Assembly: GCF_001899645.1 (NCBI RefSeq)
Contig: NZ_MKVV01000102.1
Location: 1 to 33,955 of the forward strand
Direction of reading: 5' to 3'
DNA: 33,955 nucleotides
DNA from: Pseudonocardia sp. 73-21
GTDB taxonomy: Bacteria; Actinomycetota; Actinomycetes; Mycobacteriales; Pseudonocardiaceae
Shown: piece after piece, positions 16,464-25,905 of the stretch
How positions within the stretch are numbered: the stretch's first letter is position 1
Layout: every line of letters begins with the position of its first letter
Program-made: the position numbers and the translations under genes
Notes under the pieces: generated by a model
The model's input: only the letters and a program-made list of their open reading frames with translations
Databases searched by the model: none
Told to the model about the DNA's origin: nothing

Positions 16464-19400
16464 ATGGCGAAGCTCTACGAGTCAGTGTTCTCGGCCGTTC
16501 TTCCGGCTGCTCGGCCCCTAACGGCGATCACAGCAGAGCTGGTGGCTGTCACTCCCGAGGCGCCGTCTCGGATGCGGTTGCAGCAGATCGAGCTGCTGAT
16601 CGGCCAGGGCGACGACGCGTTCCGCCGGTCGAAGTACGTCGAGGCACTGCAGCGCTATAAGGAGGCTCGGGCGCGCATCTACGGCATCCTCTATCCCGGT
16701 TTCGATGTCATCTCCCACGCGCTCGCCGCTCACGACCGGATCCTGCCGACCTCCGTGGAGATCGAAAGGAGCCTCATCGGTGCGTCGGTCGCCATGTTCG
16801 GCGTCGTCCGGCCCGAGCAGGTGGACAGGCAACCGCCGCTCGCCCACGTCACCGACGTGCCGATCGACCGTGAGCTGGCGATCTTCACGCGCACGGGCTA
16901 CCGGGAGCGGGTCTCCGCGGACGCCCGGATCCAGGAGGCCAGCAGCAACGGGATCGCCCTGTTGCGGGAGAACAAGCCGGACCAGGCGTTTTCCGTGATG
17001 CAACAAGCCCTTGCGACGGTGGAGGCGGACGGGGCGGCCGTCGACCCCGCCCTGCTCGGCGCGCTCGAGCTGAACCTCGGCAGCGTCGCACTCCAGCTCC
17101 GCGACGCGGAGCGGGCCAAGGTTCACTCCGAGAACGCTCTCCGGCGCTTCACACAGAGCAAGGACACCGTCGGCCGCGCGCAGGCGCTGCACGTCTCGGC
17201 GATCGCGACCCGGCGGCTCGGCGACAACGACGGCGCCGGGCAGCTCTTCGACCGCGCTGCCACCGAACTGGCCGAGGCCGGGCCCCCGGCATCGCTGCCT
17301 GTGGCAGCGACCCTCGCAGGCGGGCAGGCGTCCCGCGATCCCGTCGTGCTCGGCTCGATCGCGCAGAGGAACGGCTCGATCGCCACCTTGCGGATTCCGG
17401 GACGCACCGACGGTTGGTCGGCGCTCGTGCTCGACGACGACCTTCAGCTCCAGCAGGTCGGTAAGCCCTGGACGGTGGGCGTACAGCTGGGCGAGGACCT
17501 CACCCGGTTCGAGGTCGGCGGGTTCGCCGACCCGAGCGCGGACGAGTTCGTCGCCCGGATCTACCAGGCGCGGGTGACCAAGGAGCGCTTCGCCGACCTG
17601 CACATCAAGCTCGACGGTCCGAGCAGCACGACGGCCCACCTGACCCACCTGTACGCCTACGCGCTCCTCGTCAAGCTGGGCGACGCCTACCACGTTCAAG
17701 GGCTGTTCCAGCAGGCCGAGGACCACTACCTGCAGGCGGCGGGCTACTCCTTCCTCAACCAGGCGCTCGAAGGGCCCGTGCTGTGGACACGCCTCGCGCG
17801 CAACGCGGTCGGCTGGGGGCACGCGCGCTACAAGGGCGGGGACCTGCCCGGCGCCGCCGACCAGTACTCGAAGCTGATCACGACGGCGGGCACAGTGCCT
17901 GCCTCGTTCCTGTACGACACCGCCGCGCTGACGACGCCTGCGGACGACGCGCGCACCCTGATCGTGAACCTGCTGACGCGCCCGCTGCCGACGATCAACT
18001 GGGACATCGGGTGGGCGGTGCTGACCGCGCACCAGTTCCTCCAGCAGATCGCGGACGGGCTGGACTTCTATGGACTGGCCCTCTCCCCGATCCACACGTT
18101 CGAGTACCTGCAGAGCATCGCGCGCGGCTTCGCGCAGGAGGCGGTCCAGGCCGAGCGCGAGTTCGTGAACTTCACGTCGCGCCAGGAAGGTGAGGAGGCC
18201 ACCCGCCGCGACCTCGAGTCCGCCTCGGCGATGGCGGATGCCGAGGTACAGGCCCGCCAGGAGGCGCTCGCCTCGGCACATGAGGACGAGTCCGCCGCGC
18301 GCAACGCGCTCACCCTCGCCGTGACGCGGCGCAACCAGGCTCAGACGCAGCACGACGCCTACGCCGCCTCCAGCTCCACGCAGATCTGGGCGCAAGCGGC
18401 CGCCGCGGCGCTGGGCGGTGGCGAGGACGCGCTCTATGCGGAGATCAGCGAGCTCGCCGACCGGCTGGACCGCGGCGAGACCATCCAGGGGCCCGGCCCG
18501 AAGCTCGCAGCAGCGCAGATCCTGCGCGCCGGTCGCAGGTCCCGCGCGTACGAGCTGAAGAAGATGGAGGACACGATCGTCGAGCTGGCCCGCGCGATCA
18601 CGATCGCCCAGGACCAGGTCGACAGCGCGGTGCGCCGCACCGCCGCCGCGGAGATCGCGGTCGAGGCCGCCAAGCAGCGCGCGGAGATGACGAAGGCGTC
18701 GCTCGAGGCGTTCGACGACGAGTTCTTCACACCCGAGTCGTGGCAGCGCATGGCCGACGTTGTGCGCGACATCTCGCGCTCGTACCTTTTCCGCGCGATC
18801 CGCATCGCACAGCTGATGGAGCGGGCCTACAACTTCGAGAACGACACCACGCTCAAGATCATCAAGGACGACTACGGACATGGTGTGGCGAGTCCTGAGC
18901 CCGGCCGGGACGTACGCCTGCTCGGTGGCGACAGCCTGCTCGACGACATCGACGCGTTCACCTATCACGCCGTCACGACGAAAACGCGTAAAGCCAGCCG
19001 CATCAAGGACGTCATCTCCGTCAGCGAGGACTTCCCCGCCCAGTTCGAGAAGTTCCGCCGTACCGGCCTCCTGTCGTTCGAGACCGACCTCTACGAATTC
19101 GACCGCCTGCACCCCGGCTTCTACGGCCAGCGGATCGAGGAGGTCGAGGTCCAGGTCGTCGGGATCCTGCCCGAGGGCGGGCTCAACGGAACTCTGTCAC
19201 TGGGTGGGGTCACGCGCTTTCGCCGCAAGGACGGCACCGCAGCCGAGCGCGTGCACGAGGTCGACACGATGGCACTGTCGGAGTTCGTCGTGCGCAACGA
19301 CGGCTTTCTCTACCGCGCCGAGACGGGCGTACGCGGGCTTTTCCAGGGCTTCGGCGTCGGCTGCACCTGGGTCATGCACCTGCCCAAACGCAGCAACGCC

Positions 19401-19940
19401 GTGGACTTCCGGCGCATCTTCGACGTCCAGATCGCGGTGTACTACACCGCCCGCTTCGACAACGTCCTGCGCACCTCGGTGCTCACTACGGATCCCCGCC
19501 CCGACGAGTTGGTGCGCGTGCGCACCTACGGGCTGCGCTACGACTTTCCCGACGCCTGGTTCGCCTTCTACCAGGCAGGCGCGATGCAGTTCACACTCGA
19601 CCGGTTCAGCCTGCCTCCCAACCAGAAGGACTTCGCGGTGCAGACCGTGTCGTTCCGGCTCGTACCGGCGGCAGGGTTCTCCGCGGAGGGCATCGAGCTG
19701 CGGATCAGCGGGCCGGACGGGGCCGGCGGAGTGGTGACGACCGACGCCGACGGGGTGGTGTCGACCGAGGGCGCCGACCTCGCCGGGCTGGTCGGCATCG
19801 ATCCGCTCGGTGATTGGACCGTTGACGTCCTCGGCGGTGCGGCGATCACGGACAACGGCGTGTTGCGGCCGGAGCGCATCTACAACCTCCAGGTCGGTCT
19901 CGAGTACCGGTTCGCCTACGTCGTCGAAGAGGTCGTGTAG
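16464..19940 (+). CDS. Compact Tc-toxin subunit A-like protein (TPR-like front, coiled coils, TcB-binding-like C-terminus)
   Basis: Resembles the C-terminal part of Tc/ABC toxin A subunits, which form the receptor-binding translocation channel. From LMERAYNFENDT (about 783), through LLGGDSLLDDIDAF and LLSFETDLYEFDRLHPGFY (about 868-886) to EVEVQVVGILPEGGLNGTL, the order and motifs match the TcA segment before and within the TcB-binding domain. Upstream are two long Ala/Glu/Gln-rich helical stretches (about 560-640 and 690-752) that can form coiled coils, as in the TcA channel. Residues ~25-290 look like tetratricopeptide repeats (GDDAFRRSKYVEALQRYKEA, ALELNLGSVALQLRDAERA) in place of the usual large receptor-binding shell. 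The total of 1158 residues is about half of TcdA. No signal peptide. The stop is 2 nt before the TcB-TcC start, so the two are coupled. A non-toxin assembly role is possible. Confidence 0.75.
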   Translation: MAKLYESVFSAVLPAARPLTAITAELVAVTPEAPSRMRLQQIELLIGQGDDAFRRSKYVEALQRYKEARARIYGILYPGFDVISHALAAHDRILPTSVEIERSLIGASVAMFGVVRPEQVDRQPPLAHVTDVPIDRELAIFTRTGYRERVSADARIQEASSNGIALLRENKPDQAFSVMQQALATVEADGAAVDPALLGALELNLGSVALQLRDAERAKVHSENALRRFTQSKDTVGRAQALHVSAIATRRLGDNDGAGQLFDRAATELAEAGPPASLPVAATLAGGQASRDPVVLGSIAQRNGSIATLRIPGRTDGWSALVLDDDLQLQQVGKPWTVGVQLGEDLTRFEVGGFADPSADEFVARIYQARVTKERFADLHIKLDGPSSTTAHLTHLYAYALLVKLGDAYHVQGLFQQAEDHYLQAAGYSFLNQALEGPVLWTRLARNAVGWGHARYKGGDLPGAADQYSKLITTAGTVPASFLYDTAALTTPADDARTLIVNLLTRPLPTINWDIGWAVLTAHQFLQQIADGLDFYGLALSPIHTFEYLQSIARGFAQEAVQAEREFVNFTSRQEGEEATRRDLESASAMADAEVQARQEALASAHEDESAARNALTLAVTRRNQAQTQHDAYAASSSTQIWAQAAAAALGGGEDALYAEISELADRLDRGETIQGPGPKLAAAQILRAGRRSRAYELKKMEDTIVELARAITIAQDQVDSAVRRTAAAEIAVEAAKQRAEMTKASLEAFDDEFFTPESWQRMADVVRDISRSYLFRAIRIAQLMERAYNFENDTTLKIIKDDYGHGVASPEPGRDVRLLGGDSLLDDIDAFTYHAVTTKTRKASRIKDVISVSEDFPAQFEKFRRTGLLSFETDLYEFDRLHPGFYGQRIEEVEVQVVGILPEGGLNGTLSLGGVTRFRRKDGTAAERVHEVDTMALSEFVVRNDGFLYRAETGVRGLFQGFGVGCTWVMHLPKRSNAVDFRRIFDVQIAVYYTARFDNVLRTSVLTTDPRPDELVRVRTYGLRYDFPDAWFAFYQAGAMQFTLDRFSLPPNQKDFAVQTVSFRLVPAAGFSAEGIELRISGPDGAGGVVTTDADGVVSTEGADLAGLVGIDPLGDWTVDVLGGAAITDNGVLRPERIYNLQVGLEYRFAYVVEEVV

Positions 19941-19942
19941 CG

Positions 19943-22900
19943 ATGCGCGAAGCGTCGGGGGTCGCCGCCGGGCTCGTCGCACTGCCGTCCGGCGGATCCG
20001 CGGTCGCGCCCCAGGGCGACCGCTTCCAGCCCGACCTGGTCCGGGGAAGCGGCAGCTACGCGGTTCCGGTCCACCTGCCGAAGGGCCCGAACGGCCTCGC
20101 GCCCGCGATGACGCTGAGCTACTCCACCGGCTCGGGGAACGGGCCCTTCGGCCTCGGCTGGCGGCTGGACGTCATGCGGATCGAGCGGCGGAGCGACCGC
20201 GGCGTTCCGCGCTACGACGACGCCGACACGTTCGTGATCGGCGGCGCCGAGGTCCTCGTCCCGGTCGGCGAAGGCCGGTACCGCCCGCAGGCGGACACCC
20301 GCTCGTGGCACGTCGAGCGCGCAGGCGACGGGTGGCGGGTGCGCACCGGGGAGGGCCGCACGCTGCTCCTCGGCCGGAGCCCGGCAAGTCGGGAAGCCCG
20401 TGGCGGGGAGCCCTTCGCCTGGTACGTCGACGAGGAGTCCGACCAGGCGGGCAACGCCATCACGTACGGCTACCGCCGCGACGGCGACCGCCTCTTTCTC
20501 GACGAGGTCCGCTACAGCATCTTCTCCCTGCGTATCGGGTACACACCGCGCCCGGACGTGCTGCGCAACGGACGGGCGGGCTTCCTGCGCGTCACCGGCC
20601 TGCGGGCCGCCGGCCTCGAGCTGCACTGCACGCGGCAGGCGCCCACACTGATGCGCTCGTGGCGCCTGCACTACGAGCAGGCCGACAACGGCAGCTCGCT
20701 GCTCACGCGGATCGCCCAGGTCGCCGAGCGGGACGGCGAGGTGGCCGCGATGCCCGAGCTCACCTTCGCCTACGGGAGCGCCGACCTCGACAGCTGGCAG
20801 ATCCACGAGCCGGAGTCACTGGTGCCGCCGCCGAGTCTCGACGACCCGACGGCGCAGCTCGTCGACCTGACCGGAGACGGGCTCCCCGACGTTCTCCGCG
20901 TCGCGAACGGCCGGATCCTGCGATGGCGCAACACGGCGAACGGGCGCTTCGAGGGGCCCGTTGCCGTGGGGGACGTGCCCTCGCCGATCGCGCTGGATCG
21001 CGAGACCGTCGCCTTCGCCGACCTCAACGCCAACGGCCGGGCCGACCTTTTCGCGGTCAACCAGCGTCTCGCGGTGGCGTTCGAGGCCGACGGCCGGGGT
21101 GGGTTCTCGCCCGACCCGATCGTCTTCCGCGAGTCGCCTGCCACCCTGCTCGCCGACCCCCGCACGCGGCTGATGGACGTCGACGGCGACGGGGTGATCG
21201 ACCTCATCCACACCGGCCGGGACCACTTCCTGCTGTACCGCCACGAGCCGCGGACGGGCTGGGCGGATCCCGTCGCGGTCCAACGCCTCACCGACCTCGA
21301 GCGATTCCCGGACGTCAGCCTGGACAACCCGGACGTCCGACTGGCCGACATGACAGGCGACGGTCTCCAGGACTTCGTACTGGTGCGCAGCGGCGACGTC
21401 AGCTACTGGCCGTATCTGGGCAACGGCCGGTGGGGAGACCGCGTCCGGATGGCCGGTGCGCCGCGGCTGCAGGCCGGGTTCCGCCACGAGCGGCTGCACC
21501 TGGTCGACCTGGACGGCGACGGCTGTGCCGACCTCGTGCACCTCGACGACGACGCCGTCCGGATCTGGCTCAACCGCTCCGGAGCCGGATTCGAGGACGA
21601 AGTGACGATCCCCGTCACCACCGGCATGGGCGGCGGCCGGGTGCTCCCCGCAGATCTCTTCGGCGACGGCAGGCCCGGTTTCGTCTGGTCGGCACCCGGC
21701 AGGCGCGAGTACAGCGCGGGCTACCGCTTCCTGCGCTTCGCGGGAGGCCACAACCCCTACATGATGACGACGATCGACAACGGTCTGGGCGGGACGACCG
21801 AGCTCACCTACTCGACGACGACGGCCATGCGCCGGGCCGACGAGGACGAGGGCCGCCCCTGGCCGGGCCTGCTGCCGTTCGTCGTCGGCGTGGTCCAGAC
21901 GATCCGCGAGTCCGACGCCACGACCGGGCACCAGGCCGAGGTGGTCATCCGGTATCACGACGGCGTTTACGACGGGCCGCGCCGGGAGTTCCGCGGGTTC
22001 ACCGAGGTGACGGTCGACGTCGCCGGAGACGACTCCGTGCCCGCCACGCGGCAGGAGGTCCGCTTCTTCCAGGGCGACCCCGAGCACCCCGACCGCGGCG
22101 AGCGCGACCGGCAGCGGGCGCTCGCGGGCGCACTGCTCGAGACCCGCCAGCTCGAACGCGTCGAGGGCACCTTCGTACGCAGGCGGCGCTCCGTTCAGGC
22201 GTGGGAGGCCCGGCCGCAGCACGACGCCGCGGTCCATCTCGTGCTGCTCTCCTCGGTGGAGACCACCGAGGAGAGCCCGAGCGGCGAGCCCGCCCGCATC
22301 GAGCGCACGACGCTCGCCGACTACGACGCCTTCGGCAACGTGGGTCGCCGCCTGCGGGAGAGCGCGGCAGGAGGCGCCGTGCCCGCAGCGGCGATCCGCT
22401 CGGAGGAACGGTTCACCTACGTCGCGAACGAGACCGACTGGCTCGTCAAGCTGCCCGTGCGGATGGAGCTGCGCGACGGGACCGGCGTGCCGTTCGCGGT
22501 GAAGATCCACCACTATGACGGCCCGGCTTTCGCCGGGCTCGCCGAGGGCGACGCGACGCACGGGCTGCTCACCCGGGTGAGCGAGCTCCGACTGCTGGAG
22601 GCCAAGCTGCCCGCGGGCTACGTCGGCGCCCGCGACTTCGCTGGGCTCGGCCTGGCGTTGACCGGCGCGGGCGACCTGCGCGGCTACTATGCGACGACGA
22701 TCGCCCACGGGCGGGACACGCGGGGCAACGTCGTCGCCTACCGCGACCCGACCGGCAACGTGGCGAGCGTCGACTTCGACGCCGACGGCGTCCATCCCGT
22801 GCGGAGCGTGGACGCGAACGGCGCGGAGACGACGCTCGAGTTCGCCCCGCACGCGGGCGAGCCTGCGCGGGTACAGGCCCCGGATGGGCGTCGCCTCCGC

Positions 22901-25885
22901 TACGAGCACGACCCGCTCGGCAGGCTCGTCGCGGCCTACGAGGACGACGACACCGGGACCGAGCAGCTCGTGAAGTGCTGGGCGATCGACGTCGACGCCG
23001 TCCCGACCTCGATCACCTCCTACGCGCCGCGCGCGGCGGGCAGTACGCGTGCTGAGCTGGTCGCCGCCGATTCCGAGGCGCTCACGGGGGTGTCGGTCGC
23101 ACGGGTCTACCTCGACGGTGGCGGCCGCGAGGCGCTGCAGGTGACACGCGCGGCCGACGACCCCGGCGGCGCCCGCCGCTTCGTCCGGTCCAACCACGTC
23201 CGGCTCAACGCCCGTGGGCTCACCGCGAGCACGGCCGCGCCGCGCCTCGTGTCCACGCTCGCGTTCGACGCCGCCGGGCCCGCGACGCCGGACGGCATCG
23301 CGTTCCGGTACGACGCGCTGGGGCGCGTCCGCGAGACGATCGGGCCTGCGCCGGTCCATCAGCGCGTCGTGCGGGACACCTTCACGATCGAGCACTTCGA
23401 GGGCGCACCGACGGCGGCCGAGGCCCCTGTCCGCGTCGAACACTTCGACGCGCGCGAGCGGCTCGTCCGGATCGACGAGCGCCGCGACGGCGCGACAACC
23501 CTGTCGACCGTCTACGACCTGGCCCTCGACGGGCGGATCTCCGCGATCCGTGACGGCGGGGGCATGCCGGTCACGCGCTACACCATCGCCGGTGTCGCCG
23601 ACCCCGTTCGCATCGAGCACCGCGACGTCGGTGGCCGGACCTACTACCACGACGCCGCCAACCGCCTCGTCGAGCGCGTCGATCCGGACGGCTCGGCGCT
23701 GTTCTACTCCTACGACGCGCTCGGTCGTCTGACCCGGATCGAACACAACGCCGCCGCGGGCGGCGCCCGCACGACCGTCCGCGAGCTGATCTACGACGAG
23801 GACCCGGACGGGGCCTCCGCTGGACGCAACCTCCAGGGCCGCATCGCGCTCGTCCGCGATGCGGGCAACGCGTTCCGCTACAGCTACAACCGGGCGGGCC
23901 TGATCGTGCGCGACGAGGTCACCGCGGCGGGCGGCACGCTTGTCACCCGGCGCGAGTACGACCTGCAGGGGACCCCGACGGCCGTCGTCTACCCGGACGG
24001 ACACCGCATGACGACGACCCTCGACGACAGCGGCAGCGTCAGCACGATCGACGGCGTGCTGACCGAGGTCGCGTACGACGCCGACGGGTCGATCACCGAC
24101 TGGCGGTTCGACAACGGCGTGCGGGCGCGGTACGCGCGGGACACGGTGTCCCGCCGGCTGACCGAGATCGCGGCGACCGGCGCGGACGGGACCGTGCTGC
24201 GGCGCGTGCGCTACGGCCACGACGACGTCGGCAACATCGTGGGGCTGGTCGACGAGCGGCCGGGAAGCACCGAGCACCAGATCTTCGGGTACGACGGGCT
24301 CCACCGCCTGACCAGTCAGGAGGTCCGCGCCGACGACGCCGAGGGGGCCGTGCTGCGCAGCGGTGCCTACCGCTACGACGGCGAGGGCAACCTGCTCGAA
24401 CTCGGCGAGGGGTCGGGCCTGGCACTCGACTACACCGACCCCGCGCGGCCAGGACGCCTCACCCGGATCACCAGCGCGGCAGGCGCTGCGCCGCAGGTTC
24501 CCGGCTACGACGCAGCAGGCCGTACAACCGCGCTGGGCGACCTCGCGACGATCGAGTACGACCCGCTGGACCGGCTCGTCCGGGTCGTCCGGGTCGATGG
24601 CACAGAGCTCCGGTTCGCCTACGACATGCAGAACCGCCGCATCGTCAAGGAGGTCACCACGGGTGGTGCGACGACGCGCGTCCGCTACGCCACGGGGCTG
24701 TTCGAGCAGCACGAGACACATGGGATCCGCAACGTGTTCCTCGGCAAGCGGCTCGTCGCCAGCGTGCGCGTGGCACCTGCCGCACCCCCCGCGCCGCTCT
24801 ACTACTTCAGCGACCATCACGGCACGCTCCTGCACGCCACGGACGCCGCCGGAGCCACCGTCCACGACCAGCGCTACGAGCCGTTCGGCTCGGCTCTCGA
24901 CCCTTCCGTGGACCTCGATCGCTACCTGGGCCGCACCCGGGACTCAGAGACGGGCCTCCTACACCTCGGTGCCCGCCACTACGCCCCCGCGCTCGGCCGC
25001 TTCCTGACGCCCGACTGGTTCGTGCTGGAGAACCCGGACCGCGCCGCGCGCATCCCCACGAGCCTCAACCTCTACGCGTATGCCGTCGACAATCCGCTGG
25101 TCTTCCGGGACCCCACCGGCCTGTGGTTCGGCATCGACGACCTGATCGTGGCCGCCGTCGGCTTCGTCGTCGGCTTCGTTTCCGGGCTGATCTACGGCCT
25201 GGCCAACGGACAGGGTTGGGGAAGCCTGCTCACGGCGCTGGAGACCGGCTTGACGACCGCCGCAGGCGCCTGGCTCGGCTGGAACACCGGGATGCTCGTC
25301 GGCGGTCCCGTCGGCGCCGTCATCGGCGCCTCGATGGGCGGCTTCAACGGGCTCGTGAGCGGAATGCACGGCATCTACGACTGGACGAGCGCGAGCGGTT
25401 GGTTCTCGTTCCTGTCCGACTCGACGTGGAGTCTGCTCGGAACGAGTCTGGGCAACGTCGTCCACGTCATCAACATCTTCTACTCGGATTCGAAATACCG
25501 CGACGATCTCAGCCGTAGGCAGAACCGCCACGTCTATGAGGGCGGCTTCGCGTTGAAGTCCGACTTCGCCTTCACCCAGGGCAACGTCATCAGCAACGCT
25601 GGTCTCGGGACGGGCAGTGTCAACACCAGCTTCATCGCCCAGCACGAGGAGCTGCACATCTGGCAGCAGCGGTTCTTCGGCCCGATCTTCCAGGTGACCT
25701 ATGTCGCGTGGGCGGTCGGCGGCTTCCTTGCCGCGAGTGGCTACTGGCTCTTCAACACCGACCAAAGCTACGGAAGCCTGCTCGAAACCGCGGCATACTA
25801 CGACAATCCGTTCGAATACTGGGCGTACAACAACGACAGCAACTGGCCACCCTCCGGCATCAACTCGTCCCTGGCGTGGTCCTGA
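19943..25885 (+). CDS. Fused TcB-TcC / Rhs toxin protein (SpvB, FG-GAP, TcdB-middle, YD repeats, Rhs core, variable C-terminus)
   Basis: A 1980-residue cocoon-forming protein. Residues ~10-290 are an SpvB-type domain (AMTLSYSTGSGNGPFGLGW). Residues ~300-580 hold six FG-GAP/VCBS units (DLTGDGLPDVL, DVDGDGVIDLI, DMTGDGLQDFV, DLDGDGCADLV and two variants) forming the propeller that docks TcA. A TcdB-middle-like part follows (PYMMTTIDNGLGGTTELTYS). From ~800 to 1650 are YD/Rhs repeats (YEHDPLGRLVAAYEDDD, YSYDALGRLTRIEHN). The Rhs core ends SLNLYAYAVDNPLVFRDPTG at 1723-1726. The tail 1729-1980 differs: Gly/Ala-rich hydrophobic segments to ~1790, then HEELH at 1901-1905 and NPFEYWAYNN. TcB and TcC are separate genes in many insect pathogens; here they are one chain. 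It sits 2 nt after the TcA-like gene and 20 nt before the beta-helix gene. A contact-dependent Rhs toxin is the alternative, but SpvB plus TcA favours a Tc system. Confidence 0.88.
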   Translation: MREASGVAAGLVALPSGGSAVAPQGDRFQPDLVRGSGSYAVPVHLPKGPNGLAPAMTLSYSTGSGNGPFGLGWRLDVMRIERRSDRGVPRYDDADTFVIGGAEVLVPVGEGRYRPQADTRSWHVERAGDGWRVRTGEGRTLLLGRSPASREARGGEPFAWYVDEESDQAGNAITYGYRRDGDRLFLDEVRYSIFSLRIGYTPRPDVLRNGRAGFLRVTGLRAAGLELHCTRQAPTLMRSWRLHYEQADNGSSLLTRIAQVAERDGEVAAMPELTFAYGSADLDSWQIHEPESLVPPPSLDDPTAQLVDLTGDGLPDVLRVANGRILRWRNTANGRFEGPVAVGDVPSPIALDRETVAFADLNANGRADLFAVNQRLAVAFEADGRGGFSPDPIVFRESPATLLADPRTRLMDVDGDGVIDLIHTGRDHFLLYRHEPRTGWADPVAVQRLTDLERFPDVSLDNPDVRLADMTGDGLQDFVLVRSGDVSYWPYLGNGRWGDRVRMAGAPRLQAGFRHERLHLVDLDGDGCADLVHLDDDAVRIWLNRSGAGFEDEVTIPVTTGMGGGRVLPADLFGDGRPGFVWSAPGRREYSAGYRFLRFAGGHNPYMMTTIDNGLGGTTELTYSTTTAMRRADEDEGRPWPGLLPFVVGVVQTIRESDATTGHQAEVVIRYHDGVYDGPRREFRGFTEVTVDVAGDDSVPATRQEVRFFQGDPEHPDRGERDRQRALAGALLETRQLERVEGTFVRRRRSVQAWEARPQHDAAVHLVLLSSVETTEESPSGEPARIERTTLADYDAFGNVGRRLRESAAGGAVPAAAIRSEERFTYVANETDWLVKLPVRMELRDGTGVPFAVKIHHYDGPAFAGLAEGDATHGLLTRVSELRLLEAKLPAGYVGARDFAGLGLALTGAGDLRGYYATTIAHGRDTRGNVVAYRDPTGNVASVDFDADGVHPVRSVDANGAETTLEFAPHAGEPARVQAPDGRRLRYEHDPLGRLVAAYEDDDTGTEQLVKCWAIDVDAVPTSITSYAPRAAGSTRAELVAADSEALTGVSVARVYLDGGGREALQVTRAADDPGGARRFVRSNHVRLNARGLTASTAAPRLVSTLAFDAAGPATPDGIAFRYDALGRVRETIGPAPVHQRVVRDTFTIEHFEGAPTAAEAPVRVEHFDARERLVRIDERRDGATTLSTVYDLALDGRISAIRDGGGMPVTRYTIAGVADPVRIEHRDVGGRTYYHDAANRLVERVDPDGSALFYSYDALGRLTRIEHNAAAGGARTTVRELIYDEDPDGASAGRNLQGRIALVRDAGNAFRYSYNRAGLIVRDEVTAAGGTLVTRREYDLQGTPTAVVYPDGHRMTTTLDDSGSVSTIDGVLTEVAYDADGSITDWRFDNGVRARYARDTVSRRLTEIAATGADGTVLRRVRYGHDDVGNIVGLVDERPGSTEHQIFGYDGLHRLTSQEVRADDAEGAVLRSGAYRYDGEGNLLELGEGSGLALDYTDPARPGRLTRITSAAGAAPQVPGYDAAGRTTALGDLATIEYDPLDRLVRVVRVDGTELRFAYDMQNRRIVKEVTTGGATTRVRYATGLFEQHETHGIRNVFLGKRLVASVRVAPAAPPAPLYYFSDHHGTLLHATDAAGATVHDQRYEPFGSALDPSVDLDRYLGRTRDSETGLLHLGARHYAPALGRFLTPDWFVLENPDRAARIPTSLNLYAYAVDNPLVFRDPTGLWFGIDDLIVAAVGFVVGFVSGLIYGLANGQGWGSLLTALETGLTTAAGAWLGWNTGMLVGGPVGAVIGASMGGFNGLVSGMHGIYDWTSASGWFSFLSDSTWSLLGTSLGNVVHVINIFYSDSKYRDDLSRRQNRHVYEGGFALKSDFAFTQGNVISNAGLGTGSVNTSFIAQHEELHIWQQRFFGPIFQVTYVAWAVGGFLAASGYWLFNTDQSYGSLLETAAYYDNPFEYWAYNNDSNWPPSGINSSLAWS
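25127..25882 (+). other. Variable toxin-tip region with membrane-like segments and HExxH motif
   Basis: Encodes residues 1729-1980, the part that in TcC proteins is cleaved off inside the cocoon and delivered. It opens with small-residue hydrophobic segments (LIVAAVGFVVGFVSGLIYGL; MLVGGPVGAVIGASMGGF), as in many Rhs tips. The downstream part has AQHEELHIWQQRFFGP, matching the zinc-protease pattern HExxH, followed by another hydrophobic stretch and a conserved-looking NPFEYWAYNND. Proteolytic activity is a motif-level inference only. Confidence 0.5.
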
Positions 25886-25905
25886 GACCTCATAGGACGC
25901 GAACC

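Noticed and set aside
16518..19112. 864-codon open frame on the minus strand opposite the TcA-like gene
   Set aside because: It is the antisense shadow of a high-GC gene: composition is Arg/Gly/Val/Leu-rich, with no domain or motif, and the plus-strand frame has clear homology.
20816..24865. 1349-codon open frame on the minus strand opposite the TcB-TcC gene
   Set aside because: Antisense shadow produced by GC-rich third positions; no family features, while the plus frame shows SpvB, FG-GAP and Rhs motifs.
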